Below are positions 15,396 through 24,370 of a stretch of 64,000 nucleotides of DNA, piece after piece. The stretch is taken from assembly GCA_963760125.1 (NCBI GenBank), contig CAVXBV010000001.1:1-64000 (forward strand), in the 5' to 3' direction. The DNA is from RYN-111 sp963760125. Lineage in GTDB: Bacteria; Actinomycetota; Actinomycetes; Mycobacteriales; SCTD01. Within the stretch, counting starts at the first letter, position 1; each line of letters starts with the position of its first letter. The notes beneath the pieces were generated by a model, which made no database searches, had not been told where the DNA came from, and worked only from the letters and a program-made list of their open reading frames with translations. The position numbers and the translations under genes are program-made.

Positions 15396-17218
15396 CCGCC
15401 TGGCGCGCGGTCGTCGTCGCCGGGCTGGCAGGTCAGGTGGCGGCGTCGCTGGTCGGCGCGCTGCCGCTCTGGGCCTTGCCGGTGGCTGTGCTGCTGCACC
15501 TGTCGGCCGTCACGCTCGTCCTCCGGGCCGGCAGTGACCGCGCGCGACAGCTGAGGGCCGTGGGCTCAGGCCTGTCGCTCGCCGTCGCCGGACTGGTGGT
15601 CCTGTCCTTCCGTGGGAGCGTCGACCCGGACAGCGTGAAGCCCCTGCTCGGGCTGATGCTGGTCGGCGCGCAGATCGGCCAGGTGCTGTCCTGGACGGGA
15701 CCCCGCGAGCTGCGCTCAGGGCTGTTCGCCGCCGTCGGCCTGCTGGTCCTGTCCGCGTCGTACGCCCCGGACCTGCTGGTGGGGATCCCGCTGGTGATCG
15801 GGTGGGTGGCGGTGCTCGTGGCGCTGTCGGCCCTGCAGGGCACGCGTCCCGTCCTGCCGGCGACCGCTGTGGCGCTGGTGCTCGGGCTGGTGGCGTTCCT
15901 GCTCGTGCCCGTGCCTGGGGCGGCCGGCGCCCGCAGCCGGTTCGGGGGCGCGCCGGCTCCCGTCGAGGACCGCGGTCAGGCCGGGACGCGTGCGTACAGC
16001 GGTGACGACCTGGACCTCCACCAGCGCGGTGACCTGTCCGACGAGCCCGTGGCCACCGTTCCCGCCGACTCACCGACCCTGTGGCGATCGACGGCGTTCG
16101 ACCACTACGACGGCCGGACCTGGACCCGGCCGACGAGCACGGTGCTGGACGGTGGGCCCACCTACGAGGTCGCGGCAGCAACCGGCCCCATCCGTGAAGA
16201 CGTCGTCGCGCTGCACGGCAGCACCGACGGGACGATCTGGTCGCCCGGTCCGCTCGTCAGCGTCGACGCGTCGGGCAGTCGCGTCCCGCTCGTGGATGAC
16301 CAGGGTTCGGTCCAGCTGCCGGGCATCGCCGGTGGCTACCGCGTGACCAGCGAGACGATGGCGACCGACCCGGCTCGGCTGCGGTCCCGGTCGGGCAAGG
16401 ACGTGGAAGACCCTCGCTGGCGGCTGCTGCCCAGCGCGCTGCCGGTCCGGGTGAGTGATCTCGCGCAGCGGTTGGCCGGAGGCGCCACCAGCCGGTACGA
16501 CGCCGCCGAAGCCATCGCCGCGTGGCTGCGCGGCAACGCGACCTACCGGCTCGACTCCCCGGTGCCAGGACCGACCGAGGACGCGGTCGATCGCTTCCTG
16601 TTCGTCGACCGGGTGGGCTTCTGCGAGCAGTTCGCCAGCGCCGAGGTCGTGCTGCTGAGGTCGATCGGCATCCCGTCGCGCTTGGTCACCGGGCTCGCGT
16701 ACGGCGTTCCCGCCGGACCGGGGGAGCGGCTCTACCGGGTCGCGGACCTGCACGCCTGGGTCGAGCTCTGGGTGCCGGGCGTCGGCTGGGTGAGCTCCGA
16801 TCCGACGGCCGGTGTCGCCCTCGCGCCGTCGCCGGCGCCGCCTCTGCGCCAGCGGTTGTCCGCGTCCCTCACCCAAGGCCTGCGTGCCCTCACCTCGCTG
16901 CCCGGAGGACGAGCCGGGCTGGCCGTCCTGCTCCTTGCCCTCTTGGGGCTGGCCGCCGTGCTCGTCTCCCGGGCGCCGGCGCTCCGTCGTCCCGCCGTGG
17001 GGGGCCCGGGACCTCGTGGAGGCCCTGCGTTGCAGGCGTTCCTGCGTTACGACGCCCGGCGCGGCGTGGGTCGGCGGCGACCGGGAGAGTCCTTGCGCGA
17101 GCTGTCGCGGCGCGTCGAGCCCGAGGTCGCTCGCGCCCTCGAGGTGGTGGAGCAGGAGTGCTACGCACCGACGGCGCCGGACCCGCGCGGGGCCGTGGAG
17201 GTCCTCGAGCGGAGCTAG
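15392..17218 (+). CDS. TgpA-like membrane transglutaminase
   Basis: A 608-residue protein. About six transmembrane helices fill residues 5-190, followed by a large external part with a transglutaminase core: Cys411 (GFCEQFASAEVV), His454 (ADLHAWVELW) and Asp470 (SSDPTAG) form the catalytic triad. One more helix is at about 510-530, then a cytosolic DUF4129-like tail. Family members act on the cell envelope, but substrates are unknown. Final gene of the MoxR-DUF58 operon. Its TAG overlaps the TAG of the opposite gene inside the palindrome CTAG. Confidence 0.92.
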   Translation: MTAWRAVVVAGLAGQVAASLVGALPLWALPVAVLLHLSAVTLVLRAGSDRARQLRAVGSGLSLAVAGLVVLSFRGSVDPDSVKPLLGLMLVGAQIGQVLSWTGPRELRSGLFAAVGLLVLSASYAPDLLVGIPLVIGWVAVLVALSALQGTRPVLPATAVALVLGLVAFLLVPVPGAAGARSRFGGAPAPVEDRGQAGTRAYSGDDLDLHQRGDLSDEPVATVPADSPTLWRSTAFDHYDGRTWTRPTSTVLDGGPTYEVAAATGPIREDVVALHGSTDGTIWSPGPLVSVDASGSRVPLVDDQGSVQLPGIAGGYRVTSETMATDPARLRSRSGKDVEDPRWRLLPSALPVRVSDLAQRLAGGATSRYDAAEAIAAWLRGNATYRLDSPVPGPTEDAVDRFLFVDRVGFCEQFASAEVVLLRSIGIPSRLVTGLAYGVPAGPGERLYRVADLHAWVELWVPGVGWVSSDPTAGVALAPSPAPPLRQRLSASLTQGLRALTSLPGGRAGLAVLLLALLGLAAVLVSRAPALRRPAVGGPGPRGGPALQAFLRYDARRGVGRRRPGESLRELSRRVEPEVARALEVVEQECYAPTAPDPRGAVEVLERS

Positions 17219-19029
17219 TCGGTCGGTCGGCTGTGCAGCAGGTCGTGCTCGACGAGCGCGCCGGGCAGCACGAGAGCGAGCAGCACGTCACGGGGGATGC
17301 CGATGGCCTCGCCGAAGGCGGTCACCATGGCGTCCAGGCACGTCAGGCCAGCGGTCAGCGTCCCGCGCCTGCCCGCCTTGGAGGCAAGGCGGTCGACGTC
17401 GACGGTGGGTTCCTGGGGCAGGTAGGACCGCAGGTCCGTCGCGGCGGAGTCGTGGTCCGGTGCCTCGCGCAGGCAGGCCAGCAGCAGCCAGCGCGCGGTG
17501 CGCGGCACCGCCTCGACGAGCTCGGTCACCCGTCCCTGCAGCAGCACGCTGTCCTCGTGCGGGTCCACCTCGATGAGCAGCTGCGCCGTGGCGCAGACGA
17601 AGCCCTCGAGCACGTCCGGGCCCTCGACGTCCTCGGCCAGCAGCAGGTCGAGCAGGTCGACGGCCGTCTCGTGCTGCAGCCCGCCGGCGAGCGCCGTACC
17701 GACGGCTTGCGCCGCCGACTCCACGGGGACCTGCCGCCAGTCGTCCGGGCTGATCCCGCCCCGGGTGCGCACGAAGCGCGCCAGCGCCAGGCAGTGGGTG
17801 GTCGTCGTGGTGGCCTGGTCTGCGGGGACCGCGTCCCCGGGGCGCAAGCGCCGGCTGAGGAAGGCGTCGATCTCCTTGAGAGGCTCGGCGACGCGGGACC
17901 CCGACCGGCCGGACAGCTCCAACGCGTACGCCGCGAGGGTGGCCGCCGTGCTGCGCAACCAGGCACCGCCCGGGGAGCCCTCGGACTCGACCCGTCCGCC
18001 GATCGCGGCCGCCCGGGAGGCGTCGTCGCGAGCCTCCCCGCTCGCCGCCACCGCGAGATCGACCCAGAGGGAGGCGAGCCGGGCCTGCCCGGCGTCGTTC
18101 ACCATGGACAGGCGGCGCAGGACGAGCTCCTCGGGCTGGTCGGCGCCCAGCGCGACGCGGGCCAGGCGCGAGATGGCGGTGACGGCGGCGCGCAGGGACT
18201 CCCCGATCTCGGTCCCGGCGAGCAGCACGTCCGCGGTCGTGTCGGGGTCGTCCGCGGTGGGGTCCTCAGGGCGGAGCCGGGTCGGCAGGTCGGTGAGCAG
18301 CCGCGAGACCTCGGGCTCGAACGGTCCGGTCTGCTCCAGGATGGTCTCGATCCCCTGTGGCCCGGCGACCACGCAGGCTGTCGCGAGCGCCACGCACAGC
18401 CGCGCCCCGAGCTCGCCCTGGAAGTCCTTGGGCGCGTACTCGAACGCTCGCACCAACCGCGCCGCCGCCGCCTCGGACTCCAGGTCCCCGCGGTACGCCG
18501 CAAGGACTGCCGTGGCGAGGGTCTGCGCCGGGGACAAGTCGGCGGCGTGCTCGTGCGCATCGTCGTGCAGCAGCAGGTCGACGTCGTCGGCCAGCCAGGG
18601 GGTGAGGCGGCCGCGCAGGGCATCGACCAGATCGGTCACGGGCAGCTGGAGCTCGGCGGCCAGGCGCTCGCAGTCGACCGGCTGCGCCCAGAAGCTGCCC
18701 TCCGCTTCGGCGTCCATCACCGCGAGCAGCACCATCCGGCCGTCGTCACCCGGCTGCCCTGGCAGGGCGGCGACGAACGGTGCGATCGGCAGCTGCCAGG
18801 ACAGCGACTGGCCCTCCGACAGCACGCGCACCGTGAGCGTCTGCGAACCGGGTCCGTCGCCGTGGACGTCGACCTTTGCCTCGAGGGCGTCCAGGCGGTC
18901 CCCGCCGCCGGCCGGCAGGAAGGTCCAGAGCACGACAGCCGGCTCGAGGGTGTCTGCGGAGTGGCCGTGCAGGACCGCGCCTGCATGGCAGGCGTAGACC
19001 GGCGGTCGGTGCAGCTCGGGTGTGCTCAC
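17215..19029 (-). CDS. Hypothetical protein, 604 residues
   Basis: Not recognised. A soluble acidic protein with no signal peptide or membrane helix. The N-terminal 100 residues look like a small beta domain (VVLWTFLPAGG; LSWQLPIAPFVAAL); the remainder is mostly alpha-helical and Ala/Leu-rich, with repeated helix pairs that suggest a repeat scaffold. The central helix-rich zone contains many D/E clusters. The start is a GTG at 19029 with no clear ribosome site. It is not part of the preceding operon: it is convergent to the transglutaminase with overlapping stop codons. Reading frame and codon use look genuinely coding. Confidence 0.75.
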   Translation of the reverse strand: MSTPELHRPPVYACHAGAVLHGHSADTLEPAVVLWTFLPAGGGDRLDALEAKVDVHGDGPGSQTLTVRVLSEGQSLSWQLPIAPFVAALPGQPGDDGRMVLLAVMDAEAEGSFWAQPVDCERLAAELQLPVTDLVDALRGRLTPWLADDVDLLLHDDAHEHAADLSPAQTLATAVLAAYRGDLESEAAAARLVRAFEYAPKDFQGELGARLCVALATACVVAGPQGIETILEQTGPFEPEVSRLLTDLPTRLRPEDPTADDPDTTADVLLAGTEIGESLRAAVTAISRLARVALGADQPEELVLRRLSMVNDAGQARLASLWVDLAVAASGEARDDASRAAAIGGRVESEGSPGGAWLRSTAATLAAYALELSGRSGSRVAEPLKEIDAFLSRRLRPGDAVPADQATTTTTHCLALARFVRTRGGISPDDWRQVPVESAAQAVGTALAGGLQHETAVDLLDLLLAEDVEGPDVLEGFVCATAQLLIEVDPHEDSVLLQGRVTELVEAVPRTARWLLLACLREAPDHDSAATDLRSYLPQEPTVDVDRLASKAGRRGTLTAGLTCLDAMVTAFGEAIGIPRDVLLALVLPGALVEHDLLHSRPTD

Positions 19030-19063
19030 GCCACCATTGTCGGGGGTCGGGTCGTCCGCTCGG

Positions 19064-19519
19064 TCACGGCCTCAGCGAGAACAGCAGGTGATGGCTCAGG
19101 TTGCCCAGGTGGTCGACGTGCATGACGCGGGTGTCGAAGGCCCAGCGCCCGTCGACGAGGTGGAAGCTGTCGTGGTAGCGGCCGGTGATGATCGGCTGGA
19201 GCGGCAGGTCCGGGGTGGCTTGCATCACCGTGTACGACGAGTGCGCTGTCGCGTGCTCGCCAGCGTCGTCGACCTCGATGCGGGCGTTGGTGATGACGTG
19301 CTTGGTCTTCGGCGTGCCATCCTCGTACCGCCGGGTGGACTGCTCGTACATCCTGAGAACACGTTCGCGGCCCTCGAAGACCGTGTCGGGCGGCCCGTTC
19401 TCGACCCCGTGGATGCGGCCGTGGGCGAACAGGTCCGCGACGCCCTCGAAGTCACCGGCGTCGATGCGCTCGGCGTAGCGGTAGAGCAGGTTCTCGATCT
19501 CGCGCGCCGCGTCCACCAT
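19064..19519 (-). CDS. SnoaL-like (NTF2 fold) protein
   Basis: A 151-residue NTF2-like protein. Pattern: IENLLYRYAERIDAGDFEGVADLF at the N-terminal helices, then GRERVLRMYEQSTR, KHVITNARIEVDD and a final GRYHDSFHLVDGRWAF. SnoaL-like domains include small isomerases, hydratases and binding proteins; the substrate cannot be assigned. TAGGCT ends 6 bases before the ATG (leaderless pattern). Confidence 0.85.
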   Translation of the reverse strand: MVDAAREIENLLYRYAERIDAGDFEGVADLFAHGRIHGVENGPPDTVFEGRERVLRMYEQSTRRYEDGTPKTKHVITNARIEVDDAGEHATAHSSYTVMQATPDLPLQPIITGRYHDSFHLVDGRWAFDTRVMHVDHLGNLSHHLLFSLRP

Positions 19520-19525
19520 GACCCG

Positions 19526-19531
19526 AGCCTA
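19526..19531 (-). promoter_or_regulatory. -10 element of the SnoaL-like gene (leaderless pattern)
   Basis: TAGGCT on the minus strand, 6 bases before the ATG at 19519. Confidence 0.45.
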
Positions 19532-19568
19532 GAAGCCCCTGGGCTGAGCCAGTGCGGGTGCTTGTTAA

Positions 19569-20450
19569 TCAGCCCGGCGCCTGCCACAGCCGGGCGACGT
19601 GCGTGACGTCCGTGCCGCAGCAGCCACCGAGAGTGGTGATGCTCGGCACCTGGTCCAGCAACTGGCGCGTGGTGCTGACCAGCAGGTCGCGGTCGCCCTC
19701 GTCGAGCACCTCCATGACGTCGAGCTCGGCGTGCGTGAGGGTCGAGGCATTGGGGCGGAAGACCTGCAGGCGGGACTGCCAGGCTCCCCCGTCCAACGCG
19801 GGCAGGACATGGGTCGGGTGGGCGCAGTTGACGCCGTACCAGTCGGGCGGGGCCGTGCGGTCGACCTGCTCGATCGCCTCGCGCAAGGTGGAGCCGTCCG
19901 GCAGGCGGCCGTCGGTCTCCACGGTGAAGGAGATGCCGACCGGGAGGCCTGCCGCACGAGCGGCCTGCACGACCCCGATGGCCTCGGCCGGTTCGGTGAG
20001 GGTCATCGCGTGCACCAGGTCGACTCCCGACGCAGCGAAGGACTGGACCTGCGCGCTGTGGTAGTCCGCGGCCTCGTCAGCCCGGCTCCCGGACGCGACG
20101 TAGCCGTCACCTCGCGGTCCGACCACGCCGAAGATGCGGGATCGTTCGGGTCCCCGCGCCGCGACCTGACGCACGAGGGCCACGGCGTCCTGGTTGGCAC
20201 GGTCGAGTCTCTCGCGGTCGTAGCCGAGTGTGGCGCCCCAGTCGGGGTTGGCGCGCCAGGTCGGGGTCTCCACGGTGAGGCCCGCGCCGAGGGCCCCCGC
20301 CAGCTCGGCGAAGTCGCGGTAGTAGGCCGTCAGGACCGCCCGCCCCGACGCGTCCTCGAGCAGCGGGAAAGCCGCGAATTCCGGCAGCGCGCAACCCCGG
20401 TGGAAGAGCAGGTCGGTCTCGAGCCCGGCATCGGTGAGCCAGTCCAGCAT
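19569..20450 (-). CDS. Homocysteine S-methyltransferase family protein
   Basis: A 293-residue Zn-dependent methyltransferase barrel. The three zinc Cys are visible in GVNCAHP and GGCCGTD, the diagnostic family motif, and the N-terminus has DAGLETDLLF. Characterised relatives (MmuM-type) use S-methylmethionine or S-adenosylmethionine to methylate homocysteine to methionine; the methyl donor here is not known. I chose ATG 20450 because GAGGAGAGG precedes it; the frame continues upstream without homology. The gene stands alone. Confidence 0.88.
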   Translation of the reverse strand: MLDWLTDAGLETDLLFHRGCALPEFAAFPLLEDASGRAVLTAYYRDFAELAGALGAGLTVETPTWRANPDWGATLGYDRERLDRANQDAVALVRQVAARGPERSRIFGVVGPRGDGYVASGSRADEAADYHSAQVQSFAASGVDLVHAMTLTEPAEAIGVVQAARAAGLPVGISFTVETDGRLPDGSTLREAIEQVDRTAPPDWYGVNCAHPTHVLPALDGGAWQSRLQVFRPNASTLTHAELDVMEVLDEGDRDLLVSTTRQLLDQVPSITTLGGCCGTDVTHVARLWQAPG

Positions 20451-20724
20451 GACGCCTCTCCTCGGGCTACGTGGGTGGGGCCATGGGCCCTCCCGGGCGG
20501 CTGCGCGTGCGGTCACTGTGTCCTGGTCCCGACGCGCTGTCCATGGTGTGGTCACCCCGCGCGGCCTCTCCTCCCGGTAGGCCCTCGGGCGCACCGGTGA
20601 GACGTCGGCGGGCGCGCATCGCATCGCTGGACACCCGGGGCGCATCGGGTCCACAGTCGTGGCGCGCCATGACCCCGTGCGGGTCCGCGGCGATGCGGGC
20701 TCACTCTCGCGAAGGGATCAGGCG
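20451..20724. other. Intergenic region, 274 bases
   Basis: Lies between the divergent methyltransferase and DUF4242 genes. I see the methyltransferase ribosome site (GAGGAGAGG complement at its left edge) and a GAAGGG near 20711 for the DUF4242 gene, but no clear promoter hexamer, hairpin or small gene. Confidence 0.5.
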
Positions 20725-20970
20725 ATGCCACGCTTCATGGACTTCCACGACGACCTCAAGCTGCCGGCTGAGGCGATCCAGCAGATCGGCGAAGGCACGC
20801 GCGCCGGGGTCAAGGACGAGTTCGGTGTGCAGCAGATCGAGCTCTTCCACAACCCCGACGGGAAGGTCTACTGCCTGCTCGAGGCCCCCGACGAGGACGC
20901 CGTGCGCAAGCACCACGCTGCGCTCGACGTCCCCTGCGGTGAGGTGCACCGGGTGGACAGCCTGCTCTAG
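20725..20970 (+). CDS. DUF4242 (SCO4226-like) small protein
   Basis: An 81-residue protein of the DUF4242 family, a ferredoxin-like fold whose Streptomyces member SCO4226 binds nickel. Visible pattern: PRFMDFHDDLKLPAEAI, GVQQIELFHNPDGKVYCLLEAPDEDAVRKHHAA. The conserved histidines (FHDD, KHHAA, EVHRV) are candidate ligands. Start at ATG 20725 gives the family N-terminus, with GAAGGG upstream; the longer frame from 20659 is not homologous. Confidence 0.8.
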   Translation: MPRFMDFHDDLKLPAEAIQQIGEGTRAGVKDEFGVQQIELFHNPDGKVYCLLEAPDEDAVRKHHAALDVPCGEVHRVDSLL

Positions 20971-21047
20971 GAGCGGGATGTGGGCTGGTCGGGCTCGGGC
21001 AAGGTGAGTTCCGGGACATGCCGTGTCGACGCGGACGGCGCAGGCTC

Positions 21048-21053
21048 TACCGT
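21048..21053 (+). promoter_or_regulatory. -10 element of nucS (leaderless pattern)
   Basis: TACCGT, 8 bases before the ATG at 21062. GTCGAC lies 17 bases further upstream as a weak -35 candidate. Confidence 0.5.
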
Positions 21054-21061
21054 CGTACGGC

Positions 21062-21715
21062 ATGAGGCTGGTGATCGCGCGCTGCTCGGTCGACTACGTG
21101 GGTCGGCTGACCGCCCACCTGCCCGAGGCGGTGCGGCTGCTGATGGTGAAGGCCGACGGGTCCGTGCTCGTGCACTCCGACACCGGCGGATACAAGCCGC
21201 TGATGTGGATGACCCCTCCGTGCTCACTGCTCGTCGTCGGTGACAGGTGGACGGTCACCAACAAGGGTGGGGAGCAGCTGCTGATCAGCGTTCTCGAGGT
21301 GCTGTCCGACATCGCCCACGAGCTCGGCACCGACCCGGGGCTGGTCAAGGACGGCGTCGAGAAGCAGCTGCAGGCGCTGCTGGCGGACCAGTGCCACGTG
21401 TTGGGGGACGGCTTCACGCTCGTGCAACGCGAGTACTTCACCGACATCGGGCCGGTCGACCTGCTGTGCCGCGACGCGACGGGCGCTCACGTGCTGGTGG
21501 AGATCAAGCGCGTCGCCGAGATCGACAGCGTCGAGCAGCTGACGCGCTACCTGCAGCGCGTGTCCACCGTCCTCGGAGACGTGCAGGGCGTCCTGGCCGC
21601 GCAGTCCTTCAAACCGCAGGCGAAGGTGCTTGCTGCCGATCGCGGCATCACCTGCGTGCAGGTCGACTACGAGCTGCTCAAGGGGATGGAGTCCTCGGTG
21701 CCCACCCTGTTCTGA
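21062..21715 (+). CDS. nucS: Endonuclease NucS, mismatch-specific
   Basis: A 217-residue NucS/EndoMS. The N-terminal dimerisation domain begins MRLVIARCSVDYVGRLTAHLP; the C-terminal RecB-like nuclease domain carries the catalytic D-ExK set in IGPVDLLCRDATGAHVLVEIKR. NucS cuts both strands at mismatches and replaces MutS/MutL in many actinobacteria and archaea. Its known interaction partner, the beta clamp, usually binds the C-terminus. The ATG has no ribosome site but TACCGT lies 8 bases upstream. Confidence 0.95.
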   Translation: MRLVIARCSVDYVGRLTAHLPEAVRLLMVKADGSVLVHSDTGGYKPLMWMTPPCSLLVVGDRWTVTNKGGEQLLISVLEVLSDIAHELGTDPGLVKDGVEKQLQALLADQCHVLGDGFTLVQREYFTDIGPVDLLCRDATGAHVLVEIKRVAEIDSVEQLTRYLQRVSTVLGDVQGVLAAQSFKPQAKVLAADRGITCVQVDYELLKGMESSVPTLF

Positions 21716-21725
21716 CCTTGCTCGG

Positions 21726-21740
21726 CTACCGATGGGTAAC
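21726..21740 (+). promoter_or_regulatory. Operator site A: 15-bp near-palindrome before the 3-hydroxybutyryl-CoA dehydrogenase
   Basis: CTACCGATGGGTAAC. Inner core TACCG-N2-GGGTA. It overlaps a -10 candidate TAACCT (21737-21742) and ends 33 bases before the GTG start. The same motif occurs before ccr and before etfBA. The symmetry and size suit a TetR-family repressor. Confidence 0.65.
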
Positions 21741-21773
21741 CTTGTGGCAACAGCAGAGCTGAGGAGACAAGTC

Positions 21774-23546
21774 GTGGCGTTCAGCAGGATCGGTGTGGTC
21801 GGGCTCGGCACCATGGGTGCGGGCATTGCGGAGGTGCTCGCCCGGTCGGGCGTCGAGGTGATCGGCGTCGAGGTCGATGACGCCGGGCTCGAGCGGGCCC
21901 AGGGCCACCTGGACAGCTCGACCAGCCGGGCGGTCGCGCGCGGCAAGCTCACCGAGGCCGAGCAGGGCGAGCTGCTGGCACGGATCACGATGGGCACGGA
22001 CCTCACGGCGGTGAAGGACTGCGAGCTGGTCATCGAGGCGATCCCCGAGCGCATGGAGCTGAAGAAGGCGCTGTTCGACGCGCTCGACGCGATGCTGCCT
22101 GCCGAGTCGATCCTCGCGACCAACACGTCGGCCCTGTCGGTCACCGAGCTCGCCACCACGACCGGCCGTCCCTCCAAGGTCGTCGGCCTGCACTGGTTCA
22201 ACCCCGCCCCCGTGATGGGGCTGGTCGAGGTGGTTCGCACGGTCGTCACCGACCCCTCTGTCGTCGAGCAGGTCCAGGGCCTGGTCGAGCAGGTCGGCAA
22301 GAAGGGCGCGACCGCCGGCGACCGGGCCGGGTTCATCTGCAACGCGCTGCTGTTCGGCTACCTCAACAACGCCGTGAAGATGTACGAGTCGCGGTACGCC
22401 TCCCGTGAGGACATCGACGCGGCGATGCGCTTCGGCTGCGGTCACCCGATGGGTCCCCTGGCGCTGCTCGACCTGATCGGCCTCGACTCGGCGTACGAGA
22501 TCCTGGAGACGATGTACGCGCAGTCCCGCGACCACCGGCACGCGCCGGCGCCGTTGCTCAAGCAGTACGTCACCGCAGGTCTGCTCGGTCGCAAGACCGG
22601 TCGCGGTCTCTACACCTACGCCTCCCCGGACTCCTCCGAGGTCGTCGCCGACGCGGACACCCCCTCTGCCGCAGGCGATGTCGCCGCACGGCCGGTGACG
22701 AAGATCGGTGTGATCGGTACGGGCACCATGGCGACCGGCATCATCGAGGTCTGCGCCAAGGCGGGGTACGACGTCGTCTACCGCGCCCGGGGCGAGGACA
22801 AGGTCGCGGCTGTCGGCAAGAAGCTCGAGGGCTCGCTCGACAAGGCCCTGCAGAAGGGCAAGCTGACCGAGGAGGTCAAGGCCGCCACCCTCGCTCGCGT
22901 CTCGGGCACGACCGCGTTGGAGGACCTCGCCGACTGCGACCTGGTCATCGAGGCGGTCGCGGAGGAGCTGTCCATCAAGAAGGCGATCTTCTCCGCGCTC
23001 GACGACGTCATGAAGCCCGGCGCGATCCTGGCCACCACGACCTCCAGCCTGCCGGTCATCGAGTGCGCCACGGCGACCTCACGCCCGGCCGACGTCATCG
23101 GGATGCACTGGTTCAACCCGGCGACCGTGATGAAGCTGGTGGAGGTCGTCCCGACCGTCACGACGGCACCTGACGTGATCGCGACGATCCTCGAGGTCTG
23201 CGGGCGGGTGAAGAAGCACCCGGTGCTGTGCGGCGACCGCGCCGGCTTCATCGTCAACGCGCTGCTCTTCCCGTACCTCAACGACGGGGTCAAGATGCTC
23301 GAGGCGCACTACGCCGACATCGACGACATCGACTTCGCCATGACTGCCGGCTGTGGCCACCCGATGGGACCGTTCGCGCTCATGGACGTCGTCGGCCTCG
23401 ACGTGACGTTGGCGATCCAGCAGACCCTGTTCAACGAGTTCCGCGAGCCGGGCGACTCGCCCGCGCCGATGCTCGAGCACCTGGTGAAGGCCGGCTACCT
23501 CGGCCGCAAGACCGGTCGCGGTTTCCGCGACTACGCCCGGAAGTAG
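21774..23546 (+). CDS. 3-hydroxybutyryl-CoA dehydrogenase, tandem duplicated fusion
   Basis: A 590-residue protein made of two complete 3-hydroxyacyl-CoA dehydrogenase units (about 1-290 and 305-590). Each has a Rossmann motif (GLGTMGAGIAEV; GTGTMATGIIEV), the catalytic His-Glu segment (GLHWFNPAPVMGLVEVV; GMHWFNPATVMKLVEVV), the Asn helix (FICNALLFGYLNN; FIVNALLFPYLND) and a C-terminal GRKTGRG. Typical members are single units of about 285 residues. The likely reaction is acetoacetyl-CoA to 3-hydroxybutyryl-CoA, supplying crotonyl-CoA for ccr. GTG 21774 has GAGGAG 7 bases upstream. The operator-like 15-mer precedes it. Confidence 0.9.
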   Translation: MAFSRIGVVGLGTMGAGIAEVLARSGVEVIGVEVDDAGLERAQGHLDSSTSRAVARGKLTEAEQGELLARITMGTDLTAVKDCELVIEAIPERMELKKALFDALDAMLPAESILATNTSALSVTELATTTGRPSKVVGLHWFNPAPVMGLVEVVRTVVTDPSVVEQVQGLVEQVGKKGATAGDRAGFICNALLFGYLNNAVKMYESRYASREDIDAAMRFGCGHPMGPLALLDLIGLDSAYEILETMYAQSRDHRHAPAPLLKQYVTAGLLGRKTGRGLYTYASPDSSEVVADADTPSAAGDVAARPVTKIGVIGTGTMATGIIEVCAKAGYDVVYRARGEDKVAAVGKKLEGSLDKALQKGKLTEEVKAATLARVSGTTALEDLADCDLVIEAVAEELSIKKAIFSALDDVMKPGAILATTTSSLPVIECATATSRPADVIGMHWFNPATVMKLVEVVPTVTTAPDVIATILEVCGRVKKHPVLCGDRAGFIVNALLFPYLNDGVKMLEAHYADIDDIDFAMTAGCGHPMGPFALMDVVGLDVTLAIQQTLFNEFREPGDSPAPMLEHLVKAGYLGRKTGRGFRDYARK

Positions 23547-23548
23547 TC

Positions 23549-23833
23549 GTGCCGTCAGGCTCTCGGCGGGGGAAGCGGACCGCCGAGGCCCTGGCTGCGC
23601 TGCGTGCCGACGAGGGACCCGTCCTGCGCTCGCCGTCCGGCGAGCGGACCGAGGACGGGTTCGTCGTGCGCTCGGTCGGCGTCTCCGAGAAGGTCTTTCG
23701 CTGCCCGGGCTGCTCTCAGGAGGTCATCGGCGTCCCGCACGTCGTGGCCTGGCCGGAGCACGACGTCGAGCAGCGGCGGCACTGGCACACGCCCTGCTGG
23801 GGGGCGAGGAACCGTCGTCGTCAAACCCGGTGA
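23549..23833 (+). CDS. Small conserved zinc-binding-type protein
   Basis: A 94-residue protein that starts 2 bases after the dehydrogenase stop. The second half has the pattern FRCPGCSQEVIGVPHVVAWPEH then RRHWHTPCWGARNRR: CxxC plus HxH...C make a likely zinc site. Close relatives in Streptomyces carry the misleading name ATP/GTP-binding protein, but no nucleotide motif is present. Function unknown. Placement suggests co-transcription with the dehydrogenase. Confidence 0.8.
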   Translation: MPSGSRRGKRTAEALAALRADEGPVLRSPSGERTEDGFVVRSVGVSEKVFRCPGCSQEVIGVPHVVAWPEHDVEQRRHWHTPCWGARNRRRQTR

Positions 23834-23947
23834 GGGTGTGACGCAGTCGCGTGATGCACCTCTCCGGCTCGTGAGGCGACTGGCGGCGATCGGTCGCCGA
23901 ACATGGAAGTGCCCGCAACGACACGGGTAGATCCCAGGAGACCCGCC

Positions 23948-24370
23948 GTGTTCACCTTCCGTCACGACCCCCGCCTCGATGTCCTTCGCCGCTTCGAGGT
24001 CTTCGCCGACCTCTCGCGCTCGGAGCTCTCGACCATCGCTTCCCTGATGACCGCTACGACTGTTCCCGCGGGCAGCCCGCTGTGCGTCCAAGGCCGTCTC
24101 GGCGACCAGGTGTTCGCCGTCGTCGAGGGCGACGTCGCGATTTCGCAGAACGGCACCCCCGTCGCGATGGTGCAGGCCGGCGCTCTCGTCGGCGAGATGG
24201 CTGTCCTGGACAGCACCGTGCGGTCCGCGACGGCCGTCGCTCTGACCGACGCAGCCGTCCTGGTCATGAGCACCCGCGAGTTCCGTCAGCTGCTGCTCGA
24301 CCACCCGCGGGTGGCGACGCGCATCCGCTCCCTGGGTGCCAGCCGCCGGCAGGACCTCTCCGCCGCCTAG
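23948..24370 (+). CDS. Cyclic nucleotide-binding domain protein
   Basis: A 140-residue single cNMP-binding domain without a DNA-binding helix-turn-helix. Beta roll: FEVFADLSRSELSTIASLM, VFAVVEGDVAISQNG, then the phosphate-binding cassette GALVGEMAVLDSTVRSATAVAL with Glu and Arg in the positions that contact cAMP ribose and phosphate. It may act as a stand-alone sensor or partner subunit. GTG 23948 is supported by AGGAG 7 bases upstream; an ATG at 23903 would be longer and lacks a ribosome site. Confidence 0.85.
   Translation: MFTFRHDPRLDVLRRFEVFADLSRSELSTIASLMTATTVPAGSPLCVQGRLGDQVFAVVEGDVAISQNGTPVAMVQAGALVGEMAVLDSTVRSATAVALTDAAVLVMSTREFRQLLLDHPRVATRIRSLGASRRQDLSAA

Noticed and set aside
23549..23833. 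ATP/GTP-binding function for the 94-residue protein
   Set aside because: The database-style name of relatives is not backed by any P-loop; the sequence shows a zinc-type CxxC and HxH...C instead.
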